NCBI GenBank assembly: GCA_965226475.1
Contig: CBDDDJ010000005.1
Span: 682,001-746,000, forward strand
DNA: 64,000 nucleotides
Source: JASLMY01 sp965226475
GTDB taxonomy: Bacteria > Pseudomonadota > Alphaproteobacteria > GCA-2731375
Reading direction: 5' to 3'
The stretch's first letter is position 1; each line of letters opens with the position of its first letter. This document shows, in pieces, positions 47,824-57,773 of the stretch. The notes under the pieces are model-generated. The model searched no databases. It was not told the DNA's origin and saw only the letters and a program-made list of their open reading frames with translations. The position numbers and the translations under genes were made by a program.

Positions 47824-49320
47824 ATGTATGGCGTGGAGTTGTATGCGCAGGTTCGGCTGGCAGTTGTCGATGAGGGGCTGAGCCACCGTGAGGCGGCGCG
47901 GCGGTTTGGCATCGACCGCCGGACGGTGAAGAAGATGCTGAGCTACTCGGCGCCGCCGGGGTATCGGCGGACGATGCCGGTGAGACGGCCGAAGCTGGAA
48001 GAGTTCACGGCGGTCATCGACGCGATCCTGTCGGCGGACCGGGATGTGCCGCGCAAGCAGCGGCACACGGCACAACGGATCTTCGAGCGGCTTCGGGACG
48101 AGCACGGCTTCACCGGCGGCTACACCATCGTGAAGGACTACGTCCGCGCTCAGCGGCAGTCGACACGCGAAGCCTTCGTGCCGCTGCATCACCCGCCGGG
48201 CCATGCCCAGGCAGACTTTGGCCAAGCGGTGGTCGATCTGCGTGGCAAGCGGGAGAAGGTCCACTTCTTCTGCTTTATCTTGCCCCATTCGAACGCCTGG
48301 TTCGTGAAGGCCTACCTGCGGGAGACGACGGAGGCTTTCCTGGACGGGCACGTCAGCGCCTTCGCCTTCTTCGGCGGGATCCCTCGATCGATCCTGTACG
48401 ACAACACGACGCTGGCGGTGGCGCGGATCATGGGCGACGGCGAGCGCCGCCGCACCCAGGCCTTCTCGCATCTGCAGTCGCACTATCTGTTCCGCGACCG
48501 CTTCGGCCGGCCCGGCAAGGGCAACGACAAAGGGAAGGTCGAGGCGCTGGTGAAGACGGCGCGGCGCAAGTTCTTCGTGCCGATCCCAAAGGTGCGGGAC
48601 CTGGACGCCCTGAACGAACAGCTGATGGCGGGTTGCCTGGCGCGTCTCGACGCCCTGGAGGAAGGCGAGAAGGCAACGGCGCTGCTGGCCGACCTCGAGG
48701 CTTTGCGCGATCTACCGGCCGTCCCCTTCGAGGCTTGTGAGCAACATCCCGGGCAGGTCTCCTCGATGGCCTTGGTGCGCTACCGGCTGGTGGATTACTC
48801 GGCGCCGACGGTCCACGCCTACAAGGACGTGATGGTCAAGGGCTATGTCGACCGGGTCGAGATCACTCTCGGCGCCGAGATCATCGCCCGTCATCCCCGC
48901 TCCTATGTGCGTGGCGACGTGGTCTACGACCCGCTGCACTATCTGTCTTTGCTGGAGAAGAAGCCGGGTGCCCTGGATCAAGCGGCCCCGCTGCTGGGGT
49001 GGAAGCTGGATCCCGCCTTCGACGAGCTGCGCCATCTCCTCGAAGCCCGCTTCGGCCATCGCGGCAAGCGGGAGTACATCCAGGTGCTGCGCCTGTTGGA
49101 GGACTTCCCCGAGAGCCAGGTGAGGGTGGCGGTGCGCGAGGCGGTGAAGCGGCGCCTGGTCGGCTTCGATGCCGTCAAGCATCTGCTCCTGGCCCGGATC
49201 GAGAGGCGACCGGCCCACCTGGACTTCTCTCGCTATCCTCACCTCCCCCAGCCCTTTGTCGCCGCGACACGGATCGCCGATTACGCAACCTTGCTGGCGG
49301 GAGGCGCCGGACATGGCTGA
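47824..49320 (+). CDS. istA: IS21-family transposase IstA
   Basis: 498 residues: N-terminal HTH (LSHREAARRFGIDRRTVKKML), rve-type DDE core (PPGHAQADFGQAVVDL; SILYDNTTLAV; RFGRPGKGNDKGKVEALVKT) and a C-terminal beta domain (ARHPRSYVRGDVVYDPLHYL). The frame is complete and its stop overlaps the istB start. Confidence 0.94.
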   Translation: MYGVELYAQVRLAVVDEGLSHREAARRFGIDRRTVKKMLSYSAPPGYRRTMPVRRPKLEEFTAVIDAILSADRDVPRKQRHTAQRIFERLRDEHGFTGGYTIVKDYVRAQRQSTREAFVPLHHPPGHAQADFGQAVVDLRGKREKVHFFCFILPHSNAWFVKAYLRETTEAFLDGHVSAFAFFGGIPRSILYDNTTLAVARIMGDGERRRTQAFSHLQSHYLFRDRFGRPGKGNDKGKVEALVKTARRKFFVPIPKVRDLDALNEQLMAGCLARLDALEEGEKATALLADLEALRDLPAVPFEACEQHPGQVSSMALVRYRLVDYSAPTVHAYKDVMVKGYVDRVEITLGAEIIARHPRSYVRGDVVYDPLHYLSLLEKKPGALDQAAPLLGWKLDPAFDELRHLLEARFGHRGKREYIQVLRLLEDFPESQVRVAVREAVKRRLVGFDAVKHLLLARIERRPAHLDFSRYPHLPQPFVAATRIADYATLLAGGAGHG

Positions 49321-49515
49321 AGCCCCACGCCTCCTGCTCGATCACCAACTGAAGAGCCTGAAGCTGCCGACCGTCCTGCGCGAGTACGACAAGCAGGCGC
49401 GGATCGCGGCCGGCGACGGCGTCGACCATGTCGGCTATCTCGCCCGGCTGACCGAGCTGGAGCTGATCGACCGAGAGCGCCGGTTGGTCGAGCGGCGCAT
49501 CAAGCAAGCCAGGTT

Positions 49516-50966
49516 GGTGATGTCCCGCCCAATGTTGAAAAGTGCGAGATAGGCATCGTCTGATCGAGAGGCTACGCGGCCACCTCGATGTCTTCAATGA
49601 CGGACTTTGCTCCGGCCTTTCTCACCGCCTCCCGCAGGGCGGCGTCGAGGATGGGGAGCTGGCGGTGGGCCTTGAGGCGGCGGAAGGTCTTTTGCGCCTC
49701 CAAGGGGCCGGCGGCGGTCCAACGCAGCGCCATCTCGGCGTTGCGCCAGCGCTTGACGTTCCGCTGCACCGTCCGGACGGTGCCGATCGCGTTCTCGATG
49801 GCGTTGGTGCAAGCCAGCGAGTGTCGAAGTTGCGGCGGGAGGCCGAGCCGGATCACGGTCAGGATCTCGTCCAGGCCCTCCAGGATCGAGCCCGAGACGC
49901 CGGGTGCGTCATGCTCCAGACGGCGGGCGAGGTTGCGCAAGAGCCGTTCGGCCTTGGCCGCGTCGTCCTGCTGCCAGGCCTGCCGCAAGACCTTCCTGAC
50001 GCCGGCATGGAGGCTCTCGTCCAGCCGGTCCGTGATGTTGCGCCCCTTGTGCACCTGGCGGCGCTGGAGGGCCGCCGCCCGCCCGAAGGTCCGCCGGATC
50101 GCCTTCGAGAGCGCCTTGGCGCCGTCGACGATGTAGAGCCGAGGCCGTTCGGGATCGAGACCGCGCTCGATCAGGTTGTCGAGCATGGCTTGCACCGTGG
50201 CCGCGTTCTCCGTCGCGCCCTCGGCCAGGCCCAGCACGTGCTTCGCGCCGCCGGTGTCGATGCCGATCGCCGCCACCATCAGGTGATCGCCGACATGGAG
50301 CCCGTCGATCTGGAGCACCACGAGATCGAGATCGTCGAGCGGGCTCGCCAGCCAGGCCTTCAGCTTGCTTCGCGTCAACGCCACGAAACGGCGCGAGACC
50401 GCCGACTTCGAGGTTGCGTCACCCGATGCCGCCGGCAGATCGCCGCCCGCATCGTCCGGCAGGCGCACCGCGCGGGCATACTTGCGGGTCGAGACGTTGA
50501 TCACCATCAGATTCATCGCCCAGGCTTGCAAGAGTTCGGGTTCCGACAGCAGCTCCCAACTCGGCAGGCTCATCTCCCGACCCGCGAAGTCCCCCACCCG
50601 AGGGCGCTCGACCTTCACTTTGCCGCCGTGGTAGGCGATCTCGCTCCGGGTCGTGCCCCATCGATGGCCCTTGCGCTCGCCCGAGCCGGCGTGGCGCGAA
50701 CCGCACAAGGCTTCCGCGTCCGCCGAGATCATCTCGTTCAAAGACTCGAGGCCCGCCAAAAGGCAGAAGCGATCGACGCTCATGCGCGGATCGTCGAAGG
50801 CCTCCGGCATCGATGGCAAGAGCCGACAGGATGGTTCCGAGGAACGGTCGTTGCGTGTAGTCTTGGTCATGGCGTCGTTCTCCTTGATGGAATCAGCACC
50901 CAGAGCCTAGCGGCTCCAGGCGGACGACGCCTACTTCAGCTTTTCAACAGAGCCCGGGACATCCCC
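49516..50966 (-). mobile_element. IS256-family element, copy 1 (nested in IS21), 1451 bp
   Basis: The ends GGTGATGTCCCGCCCAATGT and, in reverse complement, GGGGATGTCCCGGGCTCTGT share GATGTCCCG and TGTTGAAAAG. The 8-bp target duplication GCCAGGTT is at 49508-49515 and 50967-50974. Confidence 0.92.
49572..50870 (-). CDS. IS256-family (Mutator-type) transposase, copy 1
   Basis: 432 residues. The Mutator core has LQIDGLHVGDHLMVAAIGID (first Asp), RLYIVDGAKALSKAIRR (second Asp) and SLACTNAIENAIGTVRTVQR (Glu), followed by the helical C-terminus. The frame is complete and related to, but not identical with, copy 2 at 51853-53163. Confidence 0.94.
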   Translation of the reverse strand: MTKTTRNDRSSEPSCRLLPSMPEAFDDPRMSVDRFCLLAGLESLNEMISADAEALCGSRHAGSGERKGHRWGTTRSEIAYHGGKVKVERPRVGDFAGREMSLPSWELLSEPELLQAWAMNLMVINVSTRKYARAVRLPDDAGGDLPAASGDATSKSAVSRRFVALTRSKLKAWLASPLDDLDLVVLQIDGLHVGDHLMVAAIGIDTGGAKHVLGLAEGATENAATVQAMLDNLIERGLDPERPRLYIVDGAKALSKAIRRTFGRAAALQRRQVHKGRNITDRLDESLHAGVRKVLRQAWQQDDAAKAERLLRNLARRLEHDAPGVSGSILEGLDEILTVIRLGLPPQLRHSLACTNAIENAIGTVRTVQRNVKRWRNAEMALRWTAAGPLEAQKTFRRLKAHRQLPILDAALREAVRKAGAKSVIEDIEVAA

Positions 50967-51796
50967 GCCAGGTTCCCCATCGTCAAACAGCTCGAGAGCT
51001 TCGACTTCAAGGCCGTGCCGGAACTCAACAAGATGCTGGTGCTGGACCTGGCCCGGGGCGAGTACGTCGCGCGGCGGGAGAACGTGATCCTGCTCGGCCC
51101 CTCCGGTGTCGGCAAAACCCACATCGCGCTCGCCCTCGGACTGGCCGCCTGCCAGAAGGGCCTGAGCGTCCGCTTCACCACCGCTTCCCAGCTGGTGCAT
51201 GAGCTGATGGAGGCCCGCGACGAGAAGAGGCTGCTCCGCCTCCAGGCCCAGCTCGCCAAGGTCAATCTCCTGATCGTCGACGAGCTCGGATACGTCCCGC
51301 TGTCGCAGACCGGGAGTGAGCTGCTGTTCGAGATCTTCAGCCAGCGCTACGAGCGCGGCGCCACCATCGTCACCTCAAACTTGCCCTTCCAGGAATGGAC
51401 CTCCGTCTTCGCCAGCGAACGCCTCACCGGCGCGCTGCTCGACCGGATCACCCACCATGTCCATATCCTGGAGATGAACGCAGAAAGCTACCGGCTCAAG
51501 CAGAGCCGATCGCGACGACGACACCCTTCCCAATAATCTCGCTTCCTCCCCCGCTTGCCCACGTGGGTCCACAGGAACCTCCCACGCGCGGGCCGCCGAT
51601 TGCCCAATTGAAAGGCACGTCGCCCCGCGCGCGGGTCCCTCCTATGGACTACGTGGACAAGCTGCCACCGAGCCACTGGTACATTGTTACGCCGCCGCCC
51701 TGGCCCATATTCCGGCCGCCGTTGACAGACGGACATGGCCACTTAGGCGATTCGTAGCCAGAAGGAGACATTCTGTTCCCTTCAGGGCATCTGGAT

Positions 51797-53259
51797 GGCG
51801 ATGTCCCGCCCGATGTTGAAAAGGGCGAGGTAGGCATCGTGTGATTTCGAGGCTACGCGGCCTCGTCGATGTCTTCAATGGCGGCCTTTCGTTTTGCCTT
51901 CTCGACGGCGTCACGCAAGGCGGCGTGGAGGACGGGGAGTTGCCTGTAGGCCTTGAGGCGGCGGAAGGTTTTCTTGGCCTCCAGAAGGCCGGCGGCGGTC
52001 CAGCGCAGCGCCATCTCGGCGTTGCGCCAGCGCTTGACGTTGCGTTGCACGGTCCTGACCGTGCCCAGCGCGTTCTCGATCGCGTTGGTGCAGGCCAGCG
52101 CGCGGCGGAGTTCCGGGGGCAGGCCGAGGCGGATGACGGTGAGGATCTCGTCGAGGCCCTCCAGGATGGTGGCGGAGACGCCGGGCGCATCGTGTTCCAG
52201 GCGGCGGGCGAGATTGCGCAAGAGCCGCTCGGCCTTGTCCGCGTCGCCCTGGTCCCAGGCCTGGCGCAAGGCCTTGCGGACGCCCGCGTGCAGGCTCTCG
52301 TCCAGCCGGTCTGTGATGTTGCGCCCCTTGTGCACCTGGCAACGCTGGATCAGCGCCGCATGCCCGAAGCTCCGCCGGATCGCCTTGGAGAGCGCCTTGG
52401 CGCCGTCGACGATGTAGAGCCGGGGGCGCTCGGGATCGAGGCCGCGATCGATCAGGTTGTCGAGCAGGGCTTGCACCGTGGCCGTGTTCTCCGTCGCGCC
52501 CTCGGCCAGGCCCAGCACGTGCTTCTCGCCGCCCGCGTCGATACCGATCGCCGCCACCATCACGTGATCGCCGACATGAAGCCCGTCGATCTGGACGACC
52601 AGAAGATCCAGTTCCTCCAGCCGGCTCGCCAGCCAAGCCTTCAGCTTCGAGCGCGTCAGGGCCACGAAGCGGCGCGAGACCGCCGACTTCGAACTCCCGT
52701 CCCCCGCCGCCGACGGCAGATCGCCGCCCGCGTCCGCCGGCAGACGCACCGCGCGGCCATACTTGCGGGTCGAGACGTTCATCACCATCAGGTTCATCGC
52801 CCAGGCGTGCAGCAGCTCGGGATCCGACATCAGCTCGAAGCTCGGCAAACTCAGCTCCCCGCCGCCCGGCTCGCGCACCCGGGGGCGCTCGAGCTTCACC
52901 CTCGCCCCCTGGAAGGCCAGCTCGCTCGTGGTCGTGCCCCAGCGATGGCCCCGGCGCTCGGCCGTGCGGGCATGACGCGGGCCGCACACGGCCTCCGCGT
53001 CCGCCGCCAGCATCTCGGCCAGCGCCTCGATGCCGGCCAGAAGGCAGAAGCGATCGACGCTCACGCGAAGATCCTTGTAGGCATCCGATAGCGGCGGCAC
53101 CGGCATCGGCAATGGATGTTCCAGGGCTTTGGAGGAAGGCGCGTTCCGTGTAGTCTTGCTCATGGCGTCGTTCTCCTAATCGGATTAAGCACCCAGAGCC
53201 TAACGGCTCCAGGCGAACGACGCCTACCCCAACTTTTCAACATGACTCGGGACATCCCC
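51797..53259 (-). mobile_element. IS256-family element, copy 2, 1463 bp
   Basis: The ends GGCGATGTCCCGCCCGATGT and, in reverse complement, GGGGATGTCCCGAGTCATGT are inverted repeats. The 9-bp target duplication CATCTGGAT is at 51788-51796 and 53260-53268. It sits 50 bp ahead of the adenylate cyclase start, in its presumed promoter region. Confidence 0.92.
51853..53163 (-). CDS. IS256-family transposase, copy 2
   Basis: 436 residues with the same Mutator core as copy 1: VVQIDGLHVGDHVMVAAIGI, RLYIVDGAKALSKAIRRSFG and ALACTNAIENALGTVRTVQR. The divergence from copy 1 is scattered through the protein, so the two are different elements of one subfamily rather than a recent duplication. Confidence 0.94.
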   Translation of the reverse strand: MSKTTRNAPSSKALEHPLPMPVPPLSDAYKDLRVSVDRFCLLAGIEALAEMLAADAEAVCGPRHARTAERRGHRWGTTTSELAFQGARVKLERPRVREPGGGELSLPSFELMSDPELLHAWAMNLMVMNVSTRKYGRAVRLPADAGGDLPSAAGDGSSKSAVSRRFVALTRSKLKAWLASRLEELDLLVVQIDGLHVGDHVMVAAIGIDAGGEKHVLGLAEGATENTATVQALLDNLIDRGLDPERPRLYIVDGAKALSKAIRRSFGHAALIQRCQVHKGRNITDRLDESLHAGVRKALRQAWDQGDADKAERLLRNLARRLEHDAPGVSATILEGLDEILTVIRLGLPPELRRALACTNAIENALGTVRTVQRNVKRWRNAEMALRWTAAGLLEAKKTFRRLKAYRQLPVLHAALRDAVEKAKRKAAIEDIDEAA

Positions 53260-55000
53260 CATCTGGATTTCGGGCCCTTTAGCGTATAAACTCCTTGCCG
53301 AGGGGGAATAGGCATGGAGCGCCGCCTCGCCGCTATCCTGGTCGCCGACGTTGTCGGTTACAGCCGTCTTGTAGAGGCGGATGAGGAAGCTGCGATCAAA
53401 GAGCTTCGAGTTCACAGGGAAGCCATATACGCGCTCGTTGCCAGCCATCATGGCAGGGTCTTCGGAGGTGCTGGCGACAGCGTAGTCGCCGAGTTTGGTA
53501 GCGCCGTGGAGGCGGTGCGCTGCGCTGTTGCCATTCAACAGGACGTCAATAATCGCGATGGCGACATACCCGAGCATCGCCGAATGCTCTTCCGCATCGG
53601 CGTCAACCTGGGCGATGTCATTATCGACGGCGATAATCTTCTCGGTAACGGGGTCAACGTTGCGGCCCGGCTGGAGTCGCTCGCCGGACCCGCCGAAGTC
53701 TGCATTTCTCGCCCCGTATTCGACCAGGTCCGTAAGCAACTCCCTTTTGGCTACGAAGACCTCGCGAGCTGCAGGTCAAGAACCTCGCTGAACCGTTGGC
53801 GGTCTATCGGGTAAGCCCTGAAGATAGTTTACCCAAAGGTCGGTCTATTAAGCCAACGCCGACTGTGAATCGATGGCGTTTGGGCGTCGTTGCGGCGGCC
53901 ATTCTCCTTTTTCTTGTGGGCGCCGGTTCTTGGTGGATTGTGTCAAGCATCACCGTAAGAGATCGCGAAAAATTCCGATTACCCGACAGACCTTCAGTCG
54001 CCGTAATGCCACTCAACACTTTCAGCAATGAAGAGGAACAGCGTTTTCTAGCCGACGGCATTGCGGAAGATATCATCACCCAACTTGCCCGCAATTCCGA
54101 GCTCACTGTGATGCCGCGCACGGCATCCTTTGCCTTCAAGGACAAGGGCCTGAGCGCCACGGAGATCACCAGCAAACTTGACGTGCATTATATCCTTGAA
54201 GGCAGTGTTCGCCGTGTCGGCGAACAACTACGGATCACCGCTCAGTTGATAGATTTAAAATCCGGCAATCACGTCTGGGCTGAGCACTTTGATAGCGCTG
54301 CCGCGTCGATTTTTTTAGACCCAGGACGTTATCGTCGAGAAAATCGTTGGGACCCTATTTTAAGAGATACGCGAGACCGAAAAAACCGCGATATTGCGGC
54401 GCTCACCGAGCACCCTTGACGTTTATGAGCTTGCGCTCCGGGGCTTGGCACGAAAGCACCGGCTCAACCCTGAAGACTCGCGGCTAGCTCGCAAAGATCT
54501 GCTGCGCGCGGTCGAACTTGATCCCAATTATGCGCCTGCATGGCTCTACCTCGGCTGGGTCGAAGGGATTGCCATAGCTTTCAAATGGATTGATGGTCTC
54601 GATCTATCCAATCTCAAAGATGCGATCGGGAAAGTCGAAAAAGCGATCGAATTGGACCCGACGCTGGCCACCGCTTATCAAGCACTCGGTATTCTTAAGT
54701 CTTGGGATGGAGATGCGAAAGGCGCGTTGCTGGCAGCGAGACGATCCGTCGAACTTGGTCCAGGAGACGCAGACAACCTTCTCTTTTTGGGCCGGGCGCT
54801 GGCAAGTGTTGGTGAATTCGATCAGGCAGTTGCTCACGCCCGTCATGCGGTCGCTTTGAACCCTTCGCGACCCAGCTATTATGATGCTGCTTTGGGTCGA
54901 GCGCTGTGGGGGCAAGGCATTTATGACGAGGTCAACGCCCATATGTATGACTGCCTTACTAAGACTGTAGCGCACCCGGTTCCTTGGACACAAGTTTGTC

Positions 55001-55906
55001 TCACGCGGCGGGCCTGATTGAGATCGCGGCGTGCCACGCCTGACGAGCTTGAGCGGGGCTCAGGTAGCCGTTCTTTTCGACGATCCACTGGGCATTGTAG
55101 AGTTCGACGAAGTCGCGGACGGCGTCCCGCAGCTCCGCGATGTTGCGGTAGATGCGACCATGGATGATCTGTTCCTTCAGCGTGCGATTGAACCGCTCGG
55201 CGACGCCGTTGGTCTGGGGCTCGGCGACGAAGGCGTAGGACGGCTGGATGCCCCAGAACTTGATCTGGTTGGTGAAGTGGTCCGACAGATACTGGGAGCC
55301 GTGATCCATCCGCAAGGCCAGCCCCCGAGCCGCGCCGGCCGCGGTCGAGCCATACAGCCCGGCAAGCCCCATGGAGATCGGCTGCAGGGCGGCGAAGCGG
55401 TCGCCGCGCTTGCAGACATGCCAGCCGACACACTCGGCGTTCCAATGCTCGACGGCGGTGAAGATCCAGCCCCAGCCGTCGTCCACCGTGAACACCCGAA
55501 CGCCATCGGTGCCCCACATGAGGTTCGGGGCATGAGTGATGATCTCACCGTCATGGGGATTGCCGCCACGGCGGCGGCAGCGATGGGGCGAGAGCAGATT
55601 GTTCTCGCGCATCAGGCGGAGCACCCGCTTGCGGGCAACCCGGATGTCGCGACAGACCCGAAGCCGAGCCCAGACCTTGCGGTAGCCCTCGCCCTCCCAG
55701 GGCGATGCCTCCAGGTCGGCTTCGATCGCCACCAGCAGCGCCTGGTCCGAGATCGCGGGCTTCGGTCCCCGACGCTTTGCCGGCGGCTGCTCGGCGTGCT
55801 GGCCGGAGGTCATGGCGTAGAACGAGGAGCGGGCCATGCCCCAGGCGGCGCAGACCCGCCGCAGGCCGTAGGCCAGACCCGTGCCGGGCGAGGTGGCGGC
55901 ACTCAT
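55001..55906 (-). CDS. Transposase OrfB (rve DDE core), copy 1
   Basis: 301 residues: HTH_21-like N-terminus (YRKVWARLRVCRDIRVARKR) and integrase core with LMWGTDGVRVFTVDDGW, LALRMDHGSQYLSDHF and GVAERFNRTLKEQIIH, giving Asp, Asp, Glu. It overlaps orfA by four bases (ATGA). It differs from copy 2 at only three residues that I noticed (Leu/Pro and Tyr/His near the start, Val/Ile near the end). Confidence 0.93.
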   Translation of the reverse strand: MSAATSPGTGLAYGLRRVCAAWGMARSSFYAMTSGQHAEQPPAKRRGPKPAISDQALLVAIEADLEASPWEGEGYRKVWARLRVCRDIRVARKRVLRLMRENNLLSPHRCRRRGGNPHDGEIITHAPNLMWGTDGVRVFTVDDGWGWIFTAVEHWNAECVGWHVCKRGDRFAALQPISMGLAGLYGSTAAGAARGLALRMDHGSQYLSDHFTNQIKFWGIQPSYAFVAEPQTNGVAERFNRTLKEQIIHGRIYRNIAELRDAVRDFVELYNAQWIVEKNGYLSPAQARQAWHAAISIRPAA

Positions 55907-56313
55907 CGCCGCGACCTCCGCCGCCCCAAAGGGCCGAAGGTCTCCGTCTTGGCCTCCAGCAGTTCCACCTGCATGGTCAACTCTCCGATCCGCTTCATGG
56001 CGCTATCCAGTTCCGCCTGCACCGGATCGCCCTTGCGTTGCTTGAGCGAGGCGTCGATCCCGCCGATCGCTTTCTCACGCCACTGCTCGAGCCGGAAGAT
56101 CTCTACGCCCAACTGGCGCGACAGAAGTTGCACCGGCTCGTCACGCAAAAGCCGCGGAACGACCTCACGCTTGCGCGCCACCGTCCATCGCTGGCCAAGT
56201 CCCAGCGGGCCTGCCGGCAAAGCCTGGCCTGGGGAAAACGTGGACGAGCCAAGCTCGCCCGCATTTACCACAGGCCCATCAACAGCAACTTTCTTCTCAA
56301 AATTATCGGCCAT
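55903..56313 (-). CDS. Transposase OrfA (HTH), copy 1
   Basis: 136 residues. VARKREVVPRLLRDEPVQLL and the following RQLGVEIFRLEQWREKAIGG form an HTH; a coiled coil (MKRIGELTMQVELLEAKTET) follows, as in IS3-type OrfA proteins. The ATG at 56313 has AAGGAGGACCGG upstream. Confidence 0.85.
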   Translation of the reverse strand: MADNFEKKVAVDGPVVNAGELGSSTFSPGQALPAGPLGLGQRWTVARKREVVPRLLRDEPVQLLSRQLGVEIFRLEQWREKAIGGIDASLKQRKGDPVQAELDSAMKRIGELTMQVELLEAKTETFGPLGRRRSRR

Positions 56314-56814
56314 GTTCCGGTCCTCCTTGGACACTTCGATTAAGCCAATTCTGTGTCCAAGGAAATCGGGTCCGACTCACTGCCTTAACTAAGACTCCCG
56401 GATACACCGGATGCCGCATCGTTCAAGTCGCCACTTATTTTGGAATGGGCGATGCTGCTGCGGCCTCGAAGGCAGTCACCGCGCTGCTCCAGCAATCTCC
56501 GAACCTGACGGTTAGCGATGCTCTGAAGGCTGCGGGATTTCCAGGGGATGCGAAGGCAAACGAGCGGCTGGCGAAGCAATTGACTGAGGCCGGCCTGCCC
56601 ATAAACGAGGGTGCCTCTGCGACAAAATCGGATGCGAGGCCCAATTCCCTTGGCGCGGATCCCACTCGAAATTCGAGCAGGCCGGTCTCTAAGAACGAAT
56701 GACCGCCTTGGGGTCAGTCCCGGAAAAACAGCATTCCCTGATGGAACGCCCGGAGCTGGGTGAACATCCGACATCCCGAGGCGATTCCGGACCTGCATCC
56801 AATCCACGGCGGTT

Positions 56815-56862
56815 GCTGGTGGCATAGCCGCCGTCGGGTGGACATGGCCGCTTAGGCGATTG
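56815..56862 (+). repeat. About 48-bp dispersed motif, copy 2
   Basis: GCTGGTGGCATAGCCGCCG, then GGACATGGCCGCTTAGGCGA. The same sequence, with small changes, is reconstituted upstream of the cyclase gene when the IS21 element is removed (47683-47707 joined to 51735-51754). Both copies lie upstream of plus-strand genes. Confidence 0.7.
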
Positions 56863-56947
56863 GTGGCGATTAGCGGTGGAATGGAAGTACCATTGCCATG
56901 TGTTGGGAGGCCTTCCACGGAAGGTCGGCAAAGAGAGGGCGGTGGGG

Positions 56948-57403
56948 ATGTTGGTTTGGACAGCGGTGCACATTCTGGCCGCGGTGGTCTGGGTTGGCGG
57001 CATGTTCTTTGCGCATATGGCGCTCAGGCCTTCGGCGGGCGAACTCGAAGCGCCGATCCGGCTCGGCCTCTGGCGGAGGACTCTGCGGCGGTTCTTCGCG
57101 TGGGTATGGGCCGCGATCGCGGCTCTGCTGCTGTCCGGGTATGCCATGGTACTATTCGGGCTCGGTGGCTTTGCGGCGGTCGGCTTGCATATCCATTTAA
57201 TGCAAGCCACGGGCATCGCCATGGTCCTGCTGTTTCTACATCTCTGGTTCGCGCCTTGGGCCAAATTCAAGCGTCTGCTTGAATCTGGCGATGTGCCGGG
57301 CGCGGGCGCTCAGCTCAATCGAATTCGGCAAATCGTCACCGTCAACCTTGTGCTTGGCCTGATCACCGTGGTTCTCGGCGCCACGGGACGGTACTGGGGC
57401 TAG
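56948..57403 (+). CDS. CopD-like / DUF2269-type integral membrane protein
   Basis: 151 residues with four membrane segments: MLVWTAVHILAAVVWVGGMF, a second at WVWAAIAALLLSGYAMVL, a third (TGIAMVLLFLHLWFAPW) and a fourth (VTVNLVLGLITVVLG). His in the first and third segments recall heme or copper ligands of CopD-like proteins. The ATG at 56948 has GGTGGGG upstream. Its stop overlaps the first base of the 351-bp repeat copy B. Confidence 0.75.
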   Translation: MLVWTAVHILAAVVWVGGMFFAHMALRPSAGELEAPIRLGLWRRTLRRFFAWVWAAIAALLLSGYAMVLFGLGGFAAVGLHIHLMQATGIAMVLLFLHLWFAPWAKFKRLLESGDVPGAGAQLNRIRQIVTVNLVLGLITVVLGATGRYWG

Positions 57404-57752
57404 GCGGATGGTCGTGGCGAAGCGGCATCGGCGCGGCCCCGGCCTCGCCAGGGCAAGCGGAACGGTTCCGAGCGCCCAGTGGCGGTTTGCTCGGGGGTGA
57501 CCGGGTCGACCGCCGCCATCGGGCCGGAAGCGGGCGAGATCGAGGCGACGGGCGCCGCGAGCCGTCACGAACCACGCCGTGATGCCGGGTCGCGGCGCCG
57601 TCCGGATCGGCGCGCCGGATCGGGCGGCCGAGCGTGTCGTGGGAGAAGACGGTGACGTCGCCCCCGGCGTCGGCTTCCCGGCTCGACCGGCCGAGGGCGT
57701 CGCAAACGCCGAGGTCGGGACAATGCAAAATGCAAGACACGACCCCTTGTTC
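57402..57752 (+). repeat. 351-bp dispersed repeat, copy B (next to the CRISPR array)
   Basis: The same element as 47252-47602, about 94% identical without indels. It begins at the stop codon of the CopD-like gene and ends at GACCCCTTGTTC, 21 bp before the first CRISPR repeat. Confidence 0.9.
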
Positions 57753-57773
57753 CAACTCCGCACCTTACGAGGT

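Larger units (their letters stand above)
49313..51536 (+). pseudogene. istB: IS21 helper ATPase IstB, interrupted by an IS256-family element
   Basis: The 5' part (MAEAPRLLLDHQLKSLKLPT to LVERRIKQAR) stops at the IS256 insertion; the 3' part resumes FPIVKQLESFDFKAVPELNK, with Walker A LLGPSGVGKTHIALALG and Walker B LLIVDELGYVPLS, to 51536. Deleting the insertion and one GCCAGGTT repeat joins A-R to F-P-I-V in frame. The loss disables this IS21 copy unless IstB is supplied from elsewhere. Confidence 0.92.
47708..51727 (+). mobile_element. IS21-family element (with an IS256 element nested in istB)
   Basis: istA and istB are in the family order. The 7-bp direct repeat GACGGAC flanks it at 47701-47707 and 51728-51734. 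The ends are imperfect inverted repeats (GGTCATGTAGGCGGCG and, in reverse complement, TGTCAACGGCGGCC). About 4.0 kb including the 1451-bp nested element. Confidence 0.8.
54966..56379 (-). mobile_element. 1414-bp IS (IS3/IS481-like, rve integrase core), copy 1
   Basis: The ends TGTAGCGCACCCGGTTCCTT and, in reverse complement, TGAGTCGGACCCGATTTCCT share ACCCG and TTCCTTGGACACA. It is flanked by CTGCCTTACTAAGAC (54951-54965) and CTGCCTTAACTAAGAC (56380-56395), a 15-16-bp target repeat. Its length is identical to copy 2 at 59855-61268. Confidence 0.9.
53314..56702 (+). pseudogene. Class III adenylate cyclase with TM, FlgO-like and TPR domains; two frameshifts, one TAA and an IS insertion
   Basis: The start is ERRLAAILVADVVGYSRLVE with the cyclase core GRVFGGAGDSVVAEF and IGVNLGDVIIDGDNLLGNGV. 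A lost base near 53770 shifts to ELQVKNLAEPLAVYRV; a membrane segment (LGVVAAAILLFLVGAGSWWI) and the FlgO-like RPSVAVMPLNTFSNEEEQRF domain follow. A second shift lies in a run of seven T near 54311, and TAA at 54361. The TPR region (STLDVYELALRGLA to DEVNAHMYDCLTK) is split by a 1414-bp IS at 54966; after it TPGYTGCRIVQVATYFGMGD runs to 56702. It belongs to the widespread cyclase-TPR family. All lesions together make it dead. Confidence 0.88.
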
